This document shows positions 20,301 to 24,280 of a stretch of 64,000 nt of DNA, one piece after another. Origin of the DNA: Azospirillum thiophilum. GTDB taxonomy: Bacteria; Pseudomonadota; Alphaproteobacteria; Azospirillales; Azospirillaceae. The translations under genes and the position numbers were made by a program. The stretch spans positions 641,001 through 705,000 of the forward strand of contig NZ_CP012402.1 in the NCBI RefSeq assembly GCF_001305595.1. The letters run 5' to 3'. Every line of letters starts with the position of its first letter. Within the stretch, counting starts at the first letter, position 1. The notes beneath the pieces are model-generated. The model saw only the letters and a list, made by a program, of their open reading frames with translations, searched no databases and was not told the DNA's origin.

Positions 20301-20320
20301 TCGAGCGGCTGACCTTCTGA
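2348..20320 (+). CDS. Giant RTX adhesin with about 45 Ig/cadherin-like repeats, type I secreted
   Basis: About 5,990 residues. The ATG at 2348 is chosen over the upstream TTG at 2303 because GGGGGAG lies seven bases before it. The N-terminal ~200 residues are non-repetitive and have no Sec signal peptide. Then follow about 45 domains of 105-115 residues with a conserved G-x-E-D-[ST]-A-I-P-L, DxDGSETL, TWTLTPAQLAGL and VTVNPV pattern, typical of bacterial Ig/cadherin-like adhesin modules. RTX nonapeptides (GGAGNDT type) occur at 11270-11352 and 11686-12095, with weaker copies at 20020-20130 near the C-terminus, where type I signals lie. A VCBS/cadherin-like domain lies at about 12400-12700, and 18 prolines in a row at 15422-15475. 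The expected role is calcium-dependent surface adhesion or biofilm formation; the ligand is unknown. Domains 7-24 are nearly identical in DNA, showing recent expansion. Confidence 0.93.
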   Translation: MAEEAVQGTSAAVDDRQILDDLTLLQEVDGTRLGGVIHEASNVELQRPDDTLGYVQTDYRGAEDLMVGGAVQIGSVVGEGVAVAADQAATAQLLTGDVLRTQGTRGSGPAGPDGSGLTDGEGGETGTASTEGAELLSNPRTTSTFTPLAAAASAIVTPETPEQANGSGTVPAIDAATILSDGVATATATAAPVSNTPSLVVSGVSGDEDSAIALNIAAALTDSSELLTVTLSGIPEGAVLRDGTGAVLSVVDGAIVLTASQIAGLTLTPPPDSGDSFALTVTATSTDGSAAPASVTATLPITVNPVSDTPTLSVAATTGSEDTAIPLTISPAMTDTDGSETLSVTIAGIPPGAVLTNAAGDALTIVGGSVTLTPGQLAGLAITPPLNSDVDFTLTVTATSTDGSAAPASTGAPLLVTVNPVSDMPTLAVQAAAGSEDTAIPLTIDPALTDTDGSESLTITLSGIPTGAVLRNAGGVLAVADGSATLTPDQLAGLTITPPANSDADFTLTVTATSTDGSASPASTSAPLLVTVNPVTDTPTLSVSSAAGNEDTAIPLTIDPALTDLDGSESLTITIAGIPAGATLRNGAGETLAVSNGSITLAPGQLAGLAITPPHDSDADFTLTVTATARDGGADPVSTSAPLLVTVNPVSDAPTLGVQDATGVQNAAIPLTIDPALTDIDGSETLTVTIAGIPAGASLGNAAGDTLTIVDGAITLSPDQLAGLTITPPWNSDDDFTLTVTATSKDGVAAVAETAAPLLVTVTPVTDTPTLTVAAAAGSEDTAIPLSISPALTDLDGSETLTVTLSGIPAGSTLSNTAGDTLTIAGGTITLTPGQLAGLAITPPADSDADFTLTVTATARDGQAAPVSVSETLAVTVNPVSDTPTLSVSAVTGNEDTAIPLTIDPALTDTDGSETLTVTIAGVPAGAVLSAGTSVTQPDGSTTWTLTPAQLAGLTVTPPANSDVDFTLTVTAIAKDGTATAATTSAPLLVTVNPVSDTPTLSVSAATGNEDSAIPLTIDPALTDLDGSETLTVTIAGVPAGAALSAGTSVTQPDGSTTWTLTPAQLAGLTITPPANSDVDFTLTVTAIAKDGSATAATTSAPLLVTVNPVTDTPTLSVSAATGSEDSAIPLTISPALTDLDGSETLSIIIAGVPAGATLSAGTSVTQPDGSTTWTLTPAQLAGLTVTPPANSDVDFTLTVTATAKDGVAAPVSVSQTLAVTVNPVSDTPTLTVSAATGNEDSAIPLTISPALTDTDGSETLTVTIAGVPAGATLSAGTSVTQPDGSTTWTLTPGQLAGLTITPPSNSDVDFTLTVTAIAKDGTATAATTSAPLLVTVNPVTDTPTLSVSAATGNEDSAIPLAISPALTDTDGSETLSITIAGVPAGATLSAGTSVTQPDGSTTWTLTPAQLAGLTITPSANSDADFTLTVTATAKDGVAAPVSVSQTLAVTVNPVTDTPTLSVSAATGNEDTAIPLTISPALTDTDGSETLTVTIAGVPAGASLSAGTSVTQSDGSTTWTLTPAQLAGLTITPPANSDADFTLTVTATAKDGTATAATTSAPLLVTVNPVTDTPTLSVSAVTGNEDTAIPLTIDPALTDTDGSETLTVTIAGVPAGAVLSAGTSVTQPDGSTTWTLTPAQLAGLTVTPPANSDVDFTLTVTAIAKDGTATAATTSAPLLVTVNPVSDTPTLSVSAATGNEDSAIPLTIDPALTDLDGSETLTVTIAGVPAGAALSAGTSVTQPDGSTTWTLTPAQLAGLTITPPANSDVDFTLTVTAIAKDGSATAATTSAPLLVTVNPVTDTPTLSVSAATGSEDSAIPLTISPALTDLDGSETLSIIIAGVPAGATLSAGTSVTQPDGSTTWTLTPAQLAGLTVTPPANSDVDFTLTVTATAKDGVAAPVSVSQTLAVTVNPVSDTPTLTVSAATGNEDSAIPLTISPALTDTDGSETLTVTIAGVPAGATLSAGTSVTQPDGSTTWTLTPGQLAGLTITPPSNSDVDFTLTVTAIAKDGTATAATTSAPLLVTVNPVTDTPTLSVSAATGNEDSAIPLAISPALTDTDGSETLSITIAGVPAGATLSAGTSVTQPDGSTTWTLTPAQLAGLTITPSANSDADFTLTVTATAKDGVAAPVSVSQTLAVTVNPVTDTPTLSVSAATGNEDTAIPLTISPALTDTDGSETLTITIAGVPAGASLSAGTSVTQPDGSTTWTLTPAQLAGLTITPPANSDVDFTLTVTAIAKDGTATAATTSAPLLVTVNPVTDTPTLTVSAATGNEDSAIPLTISPALTDLDGSETLTITIAGVPAGATLSAGTSVTQPDGSTTWTLAPAQLAGLTITPPANSDADFSLTVTATAKDGVAAPVTVSQTLTVTVNPVADTPTLSVSAATGNEDSAIPLTISSALTDLDGSETLTVTIAGVPAGASLSAGTSVTQPDGSTTWTLTPAQLAGLTITPPANSDVDFSLTVTATAKDGVAAPVSVSQTLAVTVNPVSDTPTLSVSAATGNEDSAIPLAISPALTDTDGSETLSITIAGVPAGATLSAGTSVTQPDGSTTWTLTPAQLAGLTITPPSNSDVDFTLTVTAVAKDGTATAATTSAPLLVTVNPVTDTPTLSVSAATGNEDSAIPLTISSALTDLDGSETLSITIAGVPAGATLSAGTSVTQPDGSTTWTLTKAQLTGLTITPKHDSDADFTLTVTATAKDGVASAVPVSQTLAVTVNPVSDAPTLSVQAATGNEDTAIPLAISPALTDTDGSEALSIRISGIPAGAILANSLDGTLTVTNGSITLTPAQLAGLTITPPANSDVDFTLTVTAVAKDGTAVEATTSAPLLVTVNPVTDTPTLSVSAVTGNEDTAIPLTISPALTDTDGSETLTITIAGVPAGATLSAGTSVTQPDGTTTWTLTKAQLTGLTITPKHDSDVDFTLTVTATAKDGVASAVPVSQTLAVTVVAVADAPAVTVTPITYDLKVGQNDTLTGTSGNDTLSGGAGKDTIFGGAGDDVIYGDGTGTFTRALTIAAALSDIDGSETISAVTISGVPAGATLSAGTSVTQPDGTTTWTLTTAQLAGLTLTAREGATNGTINLSVTATTVEQENASTATSTPKTLTITFTNTPQGNDSLEGGDGNDTIYGGAGNDTLRGGAGDDSLDGGTGTDLLAGGLGDDTIDGGDGTDTVTYADSATAVNANLATGIGTGEGNDTLRNLENVTGSAFDDVITGNGGGNTLIGGAGNDIITGGGGRDTVSGGAGDDLSIFTVGTDGGTSTSPELQDGDTGIDTFRVMLTSAQLSNPAILADLRTLRDLIEAAAAKPNAATADTSTSGATTLAALGLKIVDFEKLELYVDGQPVDVRETLNYTPTATATAATTATSEDNAVTSRLVATDQDTLNGRTDDSLTFKGPGDNGQPVRLSHGTLVVNADGSFTYTPDADFSGTETFTFTVTDAYGGTSTAVQTITVAPVADAFQITTLDGRGNEDAAGGIALAPTITLSDTDAASPEAVESVTLSISAAQQDASGAKLFLNGVELTRSGPDASGNYSWTIPTSALAAVGGTAGAWTVQGLTVTTLHNSDADLGYTLTVGTIDGSGSGASHRVQTATGTITVDAVADTPTVTAAAATTAEDTAVVLSITPALTDTDGSESIATITISGVPAGASLSAGTSVTQPDGTTVWTLTPAQLAGLTLTPPHDFSGTITLSVTTTSAERENGPTATSSPATLSVTVTGVADAPLVTLPPAAGNEDTAIALSIDARLSDTTGETLDHITITGVLEGASLSAGIHNADGSWTLTPAQLAGLTFTPPANYAGTVTLTVTATSVEGATTATSAAQSFAVTVNAVADTPVLSASPAVGREDTAIPLSVVAALTDRDGSESLTILVGGVPAGATLNHGTYDAGLGKWVLTVADLSGLTITPPANSNSGFDLTFTARATEASNGSTADAAAVTVHVEVQGVADVATPTGALSASGSEDSAVNLQLGNLQLTDTDGSERLSLVISNLPDGSSLSLAAGHESGLVYLGNGRWSVDVEYRNELTLTTKKDFAGTLTLKVDVITTDSNGAPIITENGVTSGGTLKQTRDLTVTIDPKADEPSVSISASAPEDNPGGIPLTISAVTGDSDGSEHISAIVISGLPAGVTLTSTIAGALNDNGDGSWTVDPARLGGLRLHVPANNADDFQITVKVTATDGGDSLTKTYTPTVAIAAVADAPMSRAADGTLEAYHVDDQSTAGVPTGMVLNLNAVLQDTDGSESLAVIIDGVPKGTVLSRGLDNGDGTWTLTPADYAAALAEGGLKLTVLNATAAGITHTSVTSNGQTYDQGSMTLTVRPFSIESEGDRNTSVSDSFVLSWTVAQGSNGGGTGGDPGGGTGDPTSPPPPPPPPPPPPPPPPPPVDPSVGSDRPAAVTTAEDSAVALHLDTGLADWQNVTAVTLSGIPAGSSLTNAAGDTLTVSGGSITLTPAQLAGLTITPPHNSDADFTLGVVVTSGTSGAQTTLSQSVTVTAVADAPALAVQAVSGDEDTSIGLSISAALTDTDGSETLASIVIDGVPAGASLSAGFEDSTHPGRWVLTPAQLAGLKFTPPADASGTFQLSVTAVARESSNADRATTTETLMVTVAPVSDAPAIAASGATVQEDQAASLSIAATVTDLVGTAEVITALRVTVPAGFTLSAGTALGNGVYDLTTLTATEKAALTLTPPADYAGTVTLTVDAAAQDGTATPAWSSRSFTVTYTAAADAPVVTVAAATGAEDTAIALNVSAALADTDGSETMAVILSGLPEGAVLNHGSNNGDGSWTLKPSELAGLTVTPPRNYSGGMDLTLTATSLESSNKDTASTTATIHVTVTAVTDAPTVIVANASGSEDSLIALNLSAALVDTDGSETMGIVLSGLPAGAVLVDASGTILTPTAGSVALTAAQLAGLKLLPPANSGTDFSLTLTATTTEQSTGATATTSQLFRVSVDPVADQPIITWTPLTGTEDTVIPLNLSVALADTDGSERLGLLTITGVPTGALLSAGTRNADGSWTLTPDQIAGLTLTPPADSDAAISLTITAVSIESNGTTATTVVTLPIAMTAVSDTPTLSVSAATGNEDSAIPLTINPALTDTDGSETLTVTIAGVPAGASLSAGTSVTQPDGSTTWTLTPAQLAGLTITPPANSDADFTLTVTAVAKDGTAAAATTGATLSVTVAPVTDTPTLTVQPATGDEDTPIALTITPLLGDTDGSETLTVTIAGIPAGSSLTNAAGDTLTIGNGSITLAPGQLAGLAITPPANSDADFTLTVTATAKDGSASPVSVVGTLAVTVDPVSDTPTLTVQPASGNEDAAIPLTIGVSLTDASETLAITLSGIPAGASLTNTAGDTLTIGNGSVTLTAAQLAGLSITPPHDSDADFTLTVTASSQDGSAAAATTVQTLAVTVNPVSDTPTLTVQPASGDEDAAIPLTIGAALTDASETLAITLSGIPAGASLTNTAGDTLTIAGGSITLTAAQLAGLSITPPHDSDADFTLTVTASSKDGTAAAATTTATLAVTVNPVSDAPTLTVQPASGAEDSAIALSISPALTDASETLSITLSGIPAGASLTNTAGDTLTVGGGSITLTPGQLAGLSITPPAHSDADFTLTVTASSKDGTAAAATTTATLAVTVTPVADTPSLTVAAAHGSEDTAIALSIAAASTDTDGSETLSVLITGVPDGASLNHGTHNADGSWSLTANQLTGLTYTPPADANGTVTLSVAVTARDGADSATTTQSLTVTVDPVNDKPVLAAADGTTIIAADAAGHPAVAADATITDIDSSVMSGMSVRIATGSQAGDTLNLDGLTIATDPGTGVRTVAGTGIEVSWDDGSHQLSLSGEASTATYTDILRHLALTPAGTGARTLEVTVTDQQGTASDPLAVQVEVSGNATLTGTAGTDTLYAGSGTTSMAGGAGDDLFIFAPRDGNLTIDGGAGWTDVVQMGSFAGGVGNWIDQLDQSSYTLDQSGHGLTFHTETSVTLHDQNGHELVLQNVERLTF
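5003..7072 (+). repeat. 2070-bp tandem unit, copy 1 (six 345-bp domains)
   Basis: Six consecutive 115-residue adhesin domains form a unit that is repeated immediately downstream. Bases 5003-6810 are identical to 7073-8880 in a line-by-line comparison. The unit length, 2070, is exactly six times 345, so the duplication keeps both reading frame and domain phase. Confidence 0.95.
7073..8880 (+). repeat. 2070-bp tandem unit, copy 2 (1808 bp identical to copy 1)
   Basis: Bases 7073-8880 match 5003-6810 with no difference seen. Identity breaks at 8881 (GAGACTCTG against GAGACGCTG in copy 1), and the rest of the sixth domain is similar but diverged. The identity at silent positions points to a very recent unequal crossover. 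Confidence 0.95.
11270..12095 (+). repeat. Central RTX nonapeptide block within the adhesin
   Basis: Two clusters of glycine- and aspartate-rich nonapeptides of the GGxGxDxUx type (GGAGKDTIF, GGAGDDVIY, GGDGNDTIY, GGAGNDTLR, GGLGDDTID, GGAGNDIIT) are encoded. They form calcium-binding beta-rolls in known RTX proteins. The first cluster (11270-11352) interrupts an Ig-like domain between its first strand and the ALSDIDGSE strand. Most RTX blocks sit near the C-terminus; this one is about mid-protein. Confidence 0.88.
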
Positions 20321-20391
20321 TGGAAAGGAAGCGGGGCGGCGATGGGACGACAGCAGCGGGGCAGGGCGGGACGGGGTAGGGCGGGCGGGCC

Positions 20392-20880
20392 TCAGGCGGC
20401 CTGCGGGCCGTCCGTACCGTCTGCCGCCGGGCTGCCGGCCTGCATGTGGGCGATGATGCGCTTCATCAGGTGGCACAGAATCGCCCGCTCGTCCTCGGCC
20501 ATGGCGGCGACGGGGGGCCCCAGCGACTGGCGCAGCGGATCGCGGCCCAGCAGCGCCCGCGCGTCGTCCGTCAGGTCGAACAGCCAGCCGCGCTTGAAAC
20601 CCGGATGCTGCCGGCGGGTGAGCAGGCCCTTGTCCACCAGGGTGGAGACGGTGCGCGAGACGGGGGCCAGATGGATCTTCTGGAACCGGGCCAGCGCGGT
20701 CAGGGTGCGTGCCGGTTCCGGCGCATCGTGGAAATAGCGCAGGGCCACCCATTGCGCCGGAAACAGCCCCTCGGCGAAGCCGATCCCGTAGACGAGCCGG
20801 CTGACCTGATCCAGCAGGGTGACCGGATCGTCGTTCGCCATCCACCCATCGCCCGCCTCCGGCGTCTGCAACACGCGCAT
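20392..20880 (-). CDS. MarR-family winged-helix regulator
   Basis: 162 residues from the ATG at 20880. An ATG at 20841 (M-A-N-D-D-P) is an alternative start, because the GGGGGAG before 20880 abuts the start codon. The middle holds a winged helix: LTALARFQKIHLAPVSRTV followed by LVDKGLLTRR, the recognition helix and wing of MarR proteins. The family binds DNA as dimers and usually represses nearby genes in response to small ligands. It is convergent with the adhesin gene, its stop lying 71 bases beyond the adhesin stop, and it could control adhesin or exporter expression, though nothing in the sequence shows this. Confidence 0.75.
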   Translation of the reverse strand: MRVLQTPEAGDGWMANDDPVTLLDQVSRLVYGIGFAEGLFPAQWVALRYFHDAPEPARTLTALARFQKIHLAPVSRTVSTLVDKGLLTRRQHPGFKRGWLFDLTDDARALLGRDPLRQSLGPPVAAMAEDERAILCHLMKRIIAHMQAGSPAADGTDGPQAA

Positions 20881-21174
20881 CTCCCCCCCGAACCCTGCCG
20901 GCCGGCCCGGCAAACACCCCGAGCCGCGGACTGTATCGAAGTCGACACGTCAGCGGAAGCGGGTGTGTTCGCGCATGCGTGGTCGAACCGCCGCGGACTT
21001 CGCGTGGATTATCACTGAGGAAAACCCTTAGGAAAAACCCGTTCCGGCGCCGCCGCAAGGCCGACTTCGCAAATCCTTTGGCGAAACGCCCCGGCCGCGC
21101 CCACCTCTGGTTCCGCAAGACCGGCCGCCGACGCGACGCGGCGCGACGGCCCCTCACCGAAGGGACTGCGGACC

Positions 21175-21861
21175 ATGACCGATTTCCCCCATGTCACCAA
21201 CGCCTTCCTGTTCGATCTGGACGGCACGCTCACCGACACGGTCTACCAGCATGTGCTGGCCTGGAAGGAGGCGCTCGACGGCGAGGGGATCGCCCTGTCG
21301 GTCTGGCGCATCCATCGCAAGATCGGCATGAGCGGCGGCCTGTTCACCAACATGCTGCTGCGCGAGACCGGGCTGGCCATCGACCAGGATCTGCTCGACC
21401 GGCTGCGCCGCCGCCATGCCGAGGCCTATGGGCGGCTGGCCGCCGGAGTCGTCCCGCTCCCCGGTGCGCGGGAGCTGTTGCAGGCGCTGACCGACATGGG
21501 CATCCCCTGGGCCATCGGCACCAGCGGCCGGATGGAGACGGCGCGGCCGGCCCTGGAGAAGCTGGGGATCGATCCCGACCGGGCGCCGGTGGTCACCCGC
21601 GATCAGGTGCGCTACGCCAAGCCCGATCCCGACCTGTTCCTGGCCGCCGCGGCGCGGATCGGGGTCGAGATCGGCAACGCCTTCGTCGTCGGCGACAGCA
21701 TCTGGGACATGATCGCCGCCCAGCGCGCCCGTGCGCTCGGCATCGGCCTGCTGTCCGGCGGCTATGGACAGGAGGAGCTTGAACGCGCGGGCGCGCTCAG
21801 GGTCTACGAGGATCCGGCCGACATGCTCAGGCATCTCGACGAGGTCGGCGGGCGCCGCTGA
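21175..21861 (+). CDS. HAD-family hydrolase (phosphoglycolate phosphatase-like)
   Basis: 228 residues. It has the HAD motifs in order: FDLDGTLTD near residue 12 (nucleophile Asp), GTSGR near residue 117 (motif II Ser), KPDPDLF near 150 (motif III Lys) and VGDSIWDM near 178 (acidic motif IV). The cap insert between motifs I and II is helical, as in the phosphoglycolate phosphatase/beta-phosphoglucomutase subfamily. The substrate cannot be read from sequence; a small sugar phosphate or phosphoglycolate is likely. A ribosome binding site (AAGGGA) lies about nine bases upstream of the ATG. It stands alone and is followed by a strong hairpin. Confidence 0.85.
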   Translation: MTDFPHVTNAFLFDLDGTLTDTVYQHVLAWKEALDGEGIALSVWRIHRKIGMSGGLFTNMLLRETGLAIDQDLLDRLRRRHAEAYGRLAAGVVPLPGARELLQALTDMGIPWAIGTSGRMETARPALEKLGIDPDRAPVVTRDQVRYAKPDPDLFLAAAARIGVEIGNAFVVGDSIWDMIAAQRARALGIGLLSGGYGQEELERAGALRVYEDPADMLRHLDEVGGRR

Positions 21862-21931
21862 CATTCGGCGGAATCGGGGCCGCCGGAGGCGGTGGCCGGG
21901 GCGCCCTTCGCCGCACCCTCCGGACAAAGAA

Positions 21932-21958
21932 AGAGCCGCCGGAAGCACCGGCGGCTCT
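21932..21958. terminator. Perfect hairpin after the HAD gene
   Basis: An 11-bp perfect stem (AGAGCCGCCGG) encloses the loop AAGCA. The T-rich tail lies on the minus-strand side (TTTCTTTG), so it may stop transcription arriving from the right as well as that from the HAD gene. Confidence 0.7.
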
Positions 21959-22025
21959 GAAGTCCGAGAGGAACGTCCAACAAGTTGTGCCGTGATCGAC
22001 CACGGCGCATCCAGCGGTACAGCCA

Positions 22026-22040
22026 CTAATATACTAATAT
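22026..22040. promoter_or_regulatory. AT-rich site of the exuT/nifJ/uxaB type, without a promoter context
   Basis: CTAATATACTAATAT resembles the AT-rich sites near exuT, nifJ and uxaB. It lies between two convergent genes, so if it is an operator its target is unclear. Confidence 0.3.
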
Positions 22041-22112
22041 CTCATGCCCTTGGCAAGCGGCTTCCGCCATCCGGGCGGCTTTTTGTCCGACCTGCCCGGC
22101 CGGAATGCGAAA

Positions 22113-22142
22113 ACGCCCCCCGGCGGTGAAGCCGGGGGGCGT
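22113..22142 (-). terminator. Rho-independent terminator of exuT
   Basis: A 12-bp perfect GC-rich stem (ACGCCCCCCGGC) with a six-base loop. Read on the minus strand it is followed by TTTTCGC. It lies 30 bases past the exuT stop. Confidence 0.85.
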
Positions 22143-22172
22143 CTGGATCGCGGGATCCCATCCTCGATGCCA

Positions 22173-23459
22173 TCAATCCGCCGTGCCGGTGGCCGGGTTG
22201 GCGGCCGGGGCAGGGGCCTTGCCGCCGCGCTGGCCCAGCACCAGGGCGATGATCGCGAAGGCGGCCAGATCGAACACGGTCAGGCAGGCGAACAGCGGCT
22301 CGTATCCGATGGTGGTGGCGAGCTGGCCGATGATCAGCGAGAAGATCATGCCGCCCATGTAGCCGGCCATGCCGCCGAAGCCGGTCGCCGTGGCGACGTC
22401 CTGCTTCTCGAAGGTGTCGGTGACCAGGGCGTAGAGCAGGCTCGACAGCATCTGGTGGGCGAAGGCTCCCAGCGAGAACAGGAAGATGGCGGCGATCGGG
22501 CTGACGGTGAAGCTGATCAGGGCCGGGCCGACCATGCACACCGCGCCGATTCCGACGCCGGCGATGCGGGAGTTGACCAGCGACATGTTGAAGCGCTTGA
22601 CGAAGAAGGGAGACAGGTAGCCGCTGAGGACGCAGCCGATGTCACCGGCCAGGAAGGGCAGCCAGGCGAACAGGGCGAACTGCTTGATGTCCATGCCGCG
22701 GGTCGAGACCATGTACAGCGGGATCCAGAAGCTGAAGGTCTGCCACGCCGGCTCGGTCAGGAAACGGGCGGCGGCGATGCCCCAGAACTTGCCCTTGACC
22801 AGCACGCGCTTCATCGACGGCTTCGGCAGCTCGGCATGCTCCTGGCCATCCAGGATGTAGGCATGCTCCTCCCTGGTCAGGCGCGGATGGTTCTCCGGGT
22901 TGCGGTACAGCATGAACCACAGGACCGACATGCCGATGCCGAGGGCGCCGGTGACCAGGAAGGCCTCCTGCCAGCCATAGGTCAGCGACAGCCAGATCAC
23001 GAAGGGCGGGGCGACCATGGCGCCGATCGAGCTGCCGGTATTGAACCAGCCGGTGGCGATCGAGCGTTCCCTGGCCGGGAACCACAGGGTGGAGGTCTTC
23101 ACGCCCGACGGCATGGCGGCCGCCTCGCTGATGCCCAGCAGGCCGCGGAAGAAGGCCATCGACTGCCAGCCGCCGGCCAGCGCGTGCAGGGCGGCGGCGG
23201 TGCCCCAGACGAAGGCGAACATGGCGTAGCCGAACTTCAGCCCGATCAGGTCGGTGATGTAGCCGGCGACCGGCTGCATCAGGCTGTAGCAGAGCTGGAA
23301 GGCGCTGACGATGAAGGAATACTGCTCGGTCGTGAAATGGAGCTGTTCCTTGAGCGTCGGCGCCAGGATGCCCAGCGTGTTGCGGTCGATGTAGTTGACC
23401 ACGGTGCCGAGCATCATCAGGGCAAGGATTTGCCACCGCAAACCACGGATCTTCTTCAT
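22173..23459 (-). CDS. exuT: MFS hexuronate transporter, ExuT-like
   Basis: 428 residues with 12 predicted membrane spans, of the anion:cation symporter branch of the major facilitator superfamily. The N-terminus (NYIDRNTLGILAPTL) and GVKTSTLWFPARERSIATGW around residue 120 are typical of the ExuT/GudP hexuronate and glucarate carriers. It should import galacturonate or glucuronate with protons across the inner membrane. A ribosome binding site (GAGGA) precedes the ATG by four bases. An AT-rich operator-like site lies about 160 bases upstream, and uxaB downstream of nifJ carries the same kind of site, which supports a hexuronate substrate. Glucarate or a related sugar acid is the main alternative. 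Confidence 0.85.
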   Translation of the reverse strand: MKKIRGLRWQILALMMLGTVVNYIDRNTLGILAPTLKEQLHFTTEQYSFIVSAFQLCYSLMQPVAGYITDLIGLKFGYAMFAFVWGTAAALHALAGGWQSMAFFRGLLGISEAAAMPSGVKTSTLWFPARERSIATGWFNTGSSIGAMVAPPFVIWLSLTYGWQEAFLVTGALGIGMSVLWFMLYRNPENHPRLTREEHAYILDGQEHAELPKPSMKRVLVKGKFWGIAAARFLTEPAWQTFSFWIPLYMVSTRGMDIKQFALFAWLPFLAGDIGCVLSGYLSPFFVKRFNMSLVNSRIAGVGIGAVCMVGPALISFTVSPIAAIFLFSLGAFAHQMLSSLLYALVTDTFEKQDVATATGFGGMAGYMGGMIFSLIIGQLATTIGYEPLFACLTVFDLAAFAIIALVLGQRGGKAPAPAANPATGTAD

Positions 23460-23617
23460 GTTTTCCTCACATGCCTGCTGCGGCAGGCGCCGATGCGCAC
23501 GTAGGGGCCCAAGGCGGCGGTCCGTGAAACAGGACGCTTCGCGGCGGGGGTTCGGTGCCGGGCGACGGGGGCGCTTCCGCGCCGTTTCAAGAGGGCGGGA
23601 GCATCGCCGGCAGAGTT

Positions 23618-23635
23618 ATATTAATATATCAGTAT
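23618..23635. promoter_or_regulatory. AT-rich operator-like site upstream of exuT
   Basis: ATATTAATATATCAGTAT with the core TTAATATATCA. A run like this stands out in DNA of about 70% GC. It shares the core T-[TG]-A-TATAT-[CT]-A with sites before nifJ and uxaB. The binding protein is unknown; FCD-type GntR regulators and the LacI protein at 30121 are candidates. Confidence 0.55.
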
Positions 23636-23876
23636 GGTGATCAAGTGGCTTTCCGGTGCCGCTTTCCGGACCAGCGAAAATGTCGCAGTCCATTGTTGCG
23701 GCGCCAAATGTCTTCGCAAGTGCAGCATGAATGACGCCTTGGTCGGAAGCGCCGTTACTGCTGCAATGCAGCAAAATTCCGGGTTGAGAGTTTGTTCTAT
23801 TGCGACGTGTCGGAGGGTCATGCCGCTCGGGCCACCGCATCCGCCGGTAGGAGGCCATGGCCACCATTCCGGATAA

Positions 23877-23890
23877 ATGATCTGGATCAA
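23877..23890. promoter_or_regulatory. FNR/ANR-like box
   Basis: ATGAT-CTGG-ATCAA matches the FNR consensus TTGAT-N4-ATCAA at nine of ten positions. It lies about 390 bases before nifJ and 420 before exuT, which is far, so either a distant promoter or chance is possible. Oxygen control fits nifJ, whose product is oxygen-sensitive. Confidence 0.45.
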
Positions 23891-24036
23891 TGGCCTGCTG
23901 GGACCTGCAGTTGCCTGACCGATCAGTCCGCCCGGCCGATCGCTGCCGCCGCCTGCCGTGTCGGGGGCCATGACGTTGCGGCGACAACACCCACGCCCAT
24001 GTTGCGGTGCGACAAAATGGGGGCTTCCTTGCTAAA

Positions 24037-24047
24037 TTGATATATCA
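24037..24047. promoter_or_regulatory. AT-rich operator-like palindrome upstream of nifJ
   Basis: TTGATATATCA contains the perfect palindrome TGATATATCA. It lies 234 bases before the nifJ ATG and resembles the sites before exuT and uxaB. Confidence 0.5.
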
Positions 24048-24280
24048 GACCGTGGTGCAGTGCAGGGCGACGACCGCTGAAAAATCGGCTTCGGACTGAC
24101 GCGCGTCATTGCCGCCGGGCCCCTGTCGAACGACCATCCAAGGGGTCGGCCGCCGTTTTCCGTTGCTTTTTTCCCAATTCCTTCCCGCGCCGCCTTGCCG
24201 CCGCCATCCGGCCTTTCCGGCCTTTCCATCGAAGACGCTCCACGGAGACGACTGTCGCCACCATCGAGGACATTTCCGGC

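Larger units (their letters stand above)
23460..24280. promoter_or_regulatory. 821-bp divergent regulatory region between exuT and nifJ
   Basis: No convincing gene is present; short open frames here lack ribosome binding sites and biased codon use. The region holds two AT-rich operator-like sites, one near each gene, and an FNR-like box in the middle. It is unusually long for a divergent promoter. Confidence 0.65.

Noticed and set aside
22056..22087. Hairpin-like sequence ending in a T run between the HAD and exuT genes
   Set aside because: The stem is only five base pairs; not strong enough to call a terminator.
23634..23876. Small plus-strand frame in the exuT/nifJ region
   Set aside because: No ribosome binding site, unbiased composition, and it spans operator-like sites.
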